From assembly GCA_964593155.1 (NCBI GenBank), contig CAZQHE010000093.1, positions 1 through 16,113 of the forward strand: 16,113 bases of DNA, given 5' to 3'. Both the position numbers and the translations under genes were made by a program. The notes beneath the pieces were generated by a model. The model was not told the DNA's origin, searched no databases, and saw nothing but the letters and a program-made list of their open reading frames with translations. The DNA is from JAJRXK01 sp964593155. Lineage in GTDB: Bacteria > Krumholzibacteriota > Krumholzibacteriia > JAJRXK01. Positions within the stretch are counted from its first letter, which is position 1; the number at the start of each line of letters is the position of its first letter. Shown here piece by piece: positions 14,967 to 16,113 of the stretch.

Positions 14967-16113
14967 GCGACGATTTCGTCTCGCGCGAGGGCTACGAGCG
15001 GGCCCTGGAGCTCCTCGTCGCGTGCAGCACCGAGGACGGATTCCTGGCCGCGACCGAGAACACGGCCAACTACCGCCGGGTGTGGGGCCGCGACGGATCG
15101 ATCGCCGGACTGGCCGCCCTCGCGTCGGGCCAGGACGACCTGATCGCCACCACCCGACGCACGCTCGAGACCCTGGCCGCCCACCAGGGACCGCACGGCG
15201 AGATCCCGAGCAACGTCGACGTGCGCACCGAACGGATCAGCTATGGCGGCACCACCGGCCGTGTCGACGCCAACCTGTGGTTCTCGGTCGCCTGCGGTCA
15301 GTACTTCGAGCGCACCGGCGACGAGGAGTTCCTCGACACGATCATGCCCACCCTCGAGGCGGTACGCTTCCTCCTCGGTGCCTGGGAGTTCAACGCACGC
15401 GGGTTGTTGTACGTGCCCGCCACCGGCGACTGGGCCGACGAGTACGTGCACGCCGGCTACGTCCTGTACGACCAGCTGCTCTACCTGCAGGCCCTGCGCG
15501 AGTTCTGTCGCCTGCACGAGCACGTCCACGGAAGCCGCGACCACGAGCTGTGCGATCGCACCACGCGCCTGGAACGGATCATCCGCGCGAACTACTGGAT
15601 CGATCCGAATGGTGACGAGATCCCGCCCGAGGCCTACCACGAAGTCCTGTACGCCAAGGCGCGCGACGTCTCGGCCGACCGGCGGGGCTGCTACTGGCTG
15701 CCCTTCTTCGCGCCCGGTGGCTACGGATATCGCTTCGACGCCTTCGCCAACGTGCTGGCGTCGTTGTTCGGGGTGTCCGACGACCAACAGTGTCGCACCG
15801 TGGACGACTACGTCGCCGAGCTCACCGACGGCTCATGGTTGTTGCCCGCCTTCCACCCGGTGATCACCCCGCGCCACGAGGACTGGACCGACCTGCAGGT
15901 GACCTTCTCCTACGAGTTCAAGAACGAGCCCCACGAGTACCACAACGGGGGACGCTGGCCGCTGGTCACCGGTTTCCACGTGGCCGATCTCGCGCGCCGC
16001 GGCCAGCTCGACCGGGCGCGCTCGTACCTGCAGGGGATCCACCGGGCGAACCGCAGCCCCGACGAGGACGGCGAGCCGTGGTCGTTCCCGGAATTCCTGC
16101 ACGGCACCGAGCA
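14963..16113 (+). CDS. GH100-like (alpha/alpha)6-barrel glycosidase, cut by right edge
   Basis: 383 residues are visible before the window ends. The protein resembles neutral/alkaline invertases and related six-hairpin glycosidases: YRRVWGRDGSIAG (38-49), GEIPSNV (79-85), TTGRVDANLWFSVACGQYF (97-115), ATGDWADEYVHAGY (153-166), YHNGGRWPLVTGFHVADL (326-343) and SFPEFLHG (374-381). Asp156 in GDWADEY and Glu377 in FPEF are the likely acid/base pair by analogy. Family members hydrolyse sucrose or related alpha-glucosides; amylo-alpha-1,6-glucosidase-type activity is the main alternative. The TTG start at 14963 is chosen because it overlaps the phosphatase stop (TTGA) and has GGTGAG 5 bases upstream. 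No signal peptide is seen, so it is cytosolic. With the phosphatase it suggests turnover of a sucrose-like disaccharide. Confidence 0.9.
   Translation, partial: MSDDFVSREGYERALELLVACSTEDGFLAATENTANYRRVWGRDGSIAGLAALASGQDDLIATTRRTLETLAAHQGPHGEIPSNVDVRTERISYGGTTGRVDANLWFSVACGQYFERTGDEEFLDTIMPTLEAVRFLLGAWEFNARGLLYVPATGDWADEYVHAGYVLYDQLLYLQALREFCRLHEHVHGSRDHELCDRTTRLERIIRANYWIDPNGDEIPPEAYHEVLYAKARDVSADRRGCYWLPFFAPGGYGYRFDAFANVLASLFGVSDDQQCRTVDDYVAELTDGSWLLPAFHPVITPRHEDWTDLQVTFSYEFKNEPHEYHNGGRWPLVTGFHVADLARRGQLDRARSYLQGIHRANRSPDEDGEPWSFPEFLHGTE

Overview
The window is high-GC DNA from a Gram-negative bacterium. Evidence for an outer membrane is two predicted beta-barrel proteins, an OmpA-type lipoprotein with a peptidoglycan anchor, a second lipoprotein and a Tat-exported enzyme. 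Multihaem cytochrome and iron-sulfur genes suggest anaerobic or flexible respiration, and a DASH-type cryptochrome suggests light exposure. The mix resembles environmental lineages such as Gemmatimonadota-, Krumholzibacteria- or delta-proteobacteria-like groups, but the sequence does not fix the taxon. The region looks chromosomal: I see no tRNA, rRNA, transposase, integrase or CRISPR.

Layout. (1) 1-4511, minus strand: a beta-barrel protein, a cysteine-rich lipoprotein, then a cytosolic four-PAS histidine kinase cut by the left edge just inside its ATP-binding domain. (2) 4631-7346, plus strand: a small ABM-domain protein, a 236-residue 4Fe-4S protein and a three-helix, seven-haem NapC/NirT cytochrome resembling the Geobacter quinol oxidase ImcH. 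(3) 7348-11856, minus strand: DASH cryptochrome, an interrupted beta-barrel gene, a YHS/TRASH-thioredoxin fusion overlapping it by 4 bases, and a Tat-exported amidase. (4) 12004-13228: an OmpA/glycine-zipper lipoprotein (plus) facing a membrane-anchored glutathione-peroxidase-like protein without catalytic residues (minus). (5) 13423-16113, plus strand: a double PRC-barrel protein, a sucrose-phosphatase-like HAD enzyme and a GH100-like glycosidase cut by the right edge, joined by ATGA and TTGA overlaps.

How the genes may work together. Block 2 reads as an electron-transfer module: the cytochrome would take electrons from membrane quinol to the periplasm, with the iron-sulfur protein as a possible cytosolic partner. 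Block 5 is a tightly coupled sugar-phosphate/disaccharide operon, perhaps for a compatible solute, with the synthase missing from the window. Blocks 3 and 4 are mainly envelope and redox functions.

Most notable points: the ImcH-like cytochrome with a CX3CH first haem motif beside the iron-sulfur protein; the palindromic control region before that protein; the beta-barrel gene with two in-frame TGA codons between C5 and G5 runs; the GPx-fold protein lacking the whole catalytic tetrad; the YHS-TlpA fusion; and a PRC-barrel protein in a sugar operon. No clearly new defence or mobile system is visible.
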